This document shows positions 63,593 to 64,000 of a stretch of DNA of 64,000 nt, piece by piece. Position 1 is the stretch's first letter. Every line of letters starts with the position of its first letter. Below the pieces are notes generated by a model. That model worked only from the letters and a program-made list of their open reading frames with translations, was not told where the DNA came from and ran no database searches. The DNA lies in NCBI GenBank assembly GCA_030949985.1, contig JAUZRX010000025.1:1-64000 (forward strand). The letters are read 5' to 3'. Made by a program: the position numbers and the translations under genes. The stretch comes from Acidobacteriota bacterium. Its GTDB lineage: Bacteria > Acidobacteriota > Polarisedimenticolia > J045.

Positions 63593-64000
63593 TGGAGACC
63601 GGTCCGATCATCTGGCGTCCCCGGGAAGACGACCTCGAAAACTCCAACGTGGCCCGCCTGATGCGGCGTCACGGCATCGCCGACACCGCGGAGTTGCGGC
63701 GCCGGGCGGCCCGGGATCCGGGCTGGTTCTATCCGGCGATCATCGAAGACCTGGGCATCGAGTGGCTCGAACCCTACGAGTCGCTGCTCGACGACAGCCG
63801 GGGCCTGCCCTGGACCCGCTGGTTTCTCGGCGGCAAGCTGAACCTGGTCCACAACGTCCTCGACCGGCACCTCGCGCGCCACGCCGAGCGCACGGCGGTG
63901 ATCGCCGAAGACGACGACGGCGCGGTGACCCGGCTGAGCTACGGCCGGCTCGCCGAACGAGTCTGCCGCCTGGCCGCGGCCCTTTCAGGCAAGGGCGTGG
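63592..64000 (+). CDS. Acetoacetyl-CoA synthetase-like AMP-binding enzyme, N-terminal part (cut by window end)
   Basis: The first 136 residues are visible. The ACAS_N-type start (PIIWRPREDDLENSNVARLMRR, then PWTRWFLGGKLNLVHNVLDRH) matches acetoacetyl-CoA/acetyl-CoA synthetases. Acetoacetate is an end product of homogentisate breakdown, so an acetoacetyl-CoA synthetase would fit. It starts in a TGATG overlap with hmgA. Confidence 0.8.
   Translation, partial: METGPIIWRPREDDLENSNVARLMRRHGIADTAELRRRAARDPGWFYPAIIEDLGIEWLEPYESLLDDSRGLPWTRWFLGGKLNLVHNVLDRHLARHAERTAVIAEDDDGAVTRLSYGRLAERVCRLAAALSGKGV

Overview
The window is strongly G+C-rich bacterial chromosome, densely coded on both strands with coding third positions mostly G or C. 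It contains no rRNA, tRNA, CRISPR array or mobile element that I can recognise. Gene content suggests a respiratory, metabolically versatile soil or sediment bacterium: many multiheme c-type cytochromes, system II cytochrome c maturation, sigma-54 regulators, a molybdenum operon, and phenylalanine and lysine catabolism. An Acidobacteriota-like lineage is my guess; the sequence alone does not prove it.

Layout. 2-163 is the end of citrate synthase. 272-5071 encodes a giant acyl-CoA-ligase/helical/GNAT fusion. 5187-15149 is an electron-transfer locus. Its minus-strand arm holds a di-heme peroxidase, a 19-heme cytochrome fused to a b-type membrane domain, a NapC-like hexaheme quinol oxidase and a tetraheme shuttle. 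Its plus-strand arm holds a DmsE/MtrA-like decaheme cytochrome and an MtrB-like porin that carries an in-frame TGA. 15209-19258 is a CcsB-CcsA fusion that would attach these hemes. 19425-25431 holds a secreted sugar-dehydrogenase-like protein and a five-gene cluster (radical SAM, cupin, nitroreductase, Cys-rich protein, KamA-like). 25536-28500 holds apaG, mobBA and a peptide transporter. 28710-31944 holds a small gene and a FIST-hybrid kinase operon. 32302-37231 is a six-gene, translationally coupled moeA-moaC-mog-modABC operon. 37265-42379 holds an octaheme HAO-like cytochrome, a putative metalloprotease lipoprotein and a second hybrid kinase. 42419-46078 holds a small membrane protein, ygfZ, nadA and dps. 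46297-51881 holds a NorR-like sigma-54 activator, a small Cys protein, an EamA transporter, a MoeB-rhodanese protein and a lysine-ketoglutarate reductase. 51923-52903 is a desaturase. 53023-59807 holds a ZraSR-like two-component system, an aldolase/FAAL pair and a Spy/ZraP-like protein. 59993-64000 holds a CsgG-like protein, fRMsr and a phenylalanine/homogentisate catabolic run.

How the genes may work together. The cytochromes form a plausible path from quinol pool to periplasm to outer membrane. Three of the minus-strand transcription units in this locus carry a related 14-bp operator-like motif just upstream. The Mo operon could supply cofactor to a molybdoenzyme that feeds the DmsE-type conduit. 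Two sigma-54 modules are readable directly from the DNA. In one, a NorR-like activator lies divergent to dps, with a near-consensus -24/-12 promoter and repeated palindromes at enhancer distance. In the other, a ZraSR-like pair lies about 3.5 kb from a Spy/ZraP-like gene that has a perfect -24/-12 promoter and two 15-bp direct repeats at enhancer distance. The most unusual item is the MtrB-like porin: the reading frame continues intact past the TGA to a normal beta-barrel C-terminus, and a hairpin follows the TGA at a distance compatible with a bacterial SECIS. A plain nonsense mutation remains possible.
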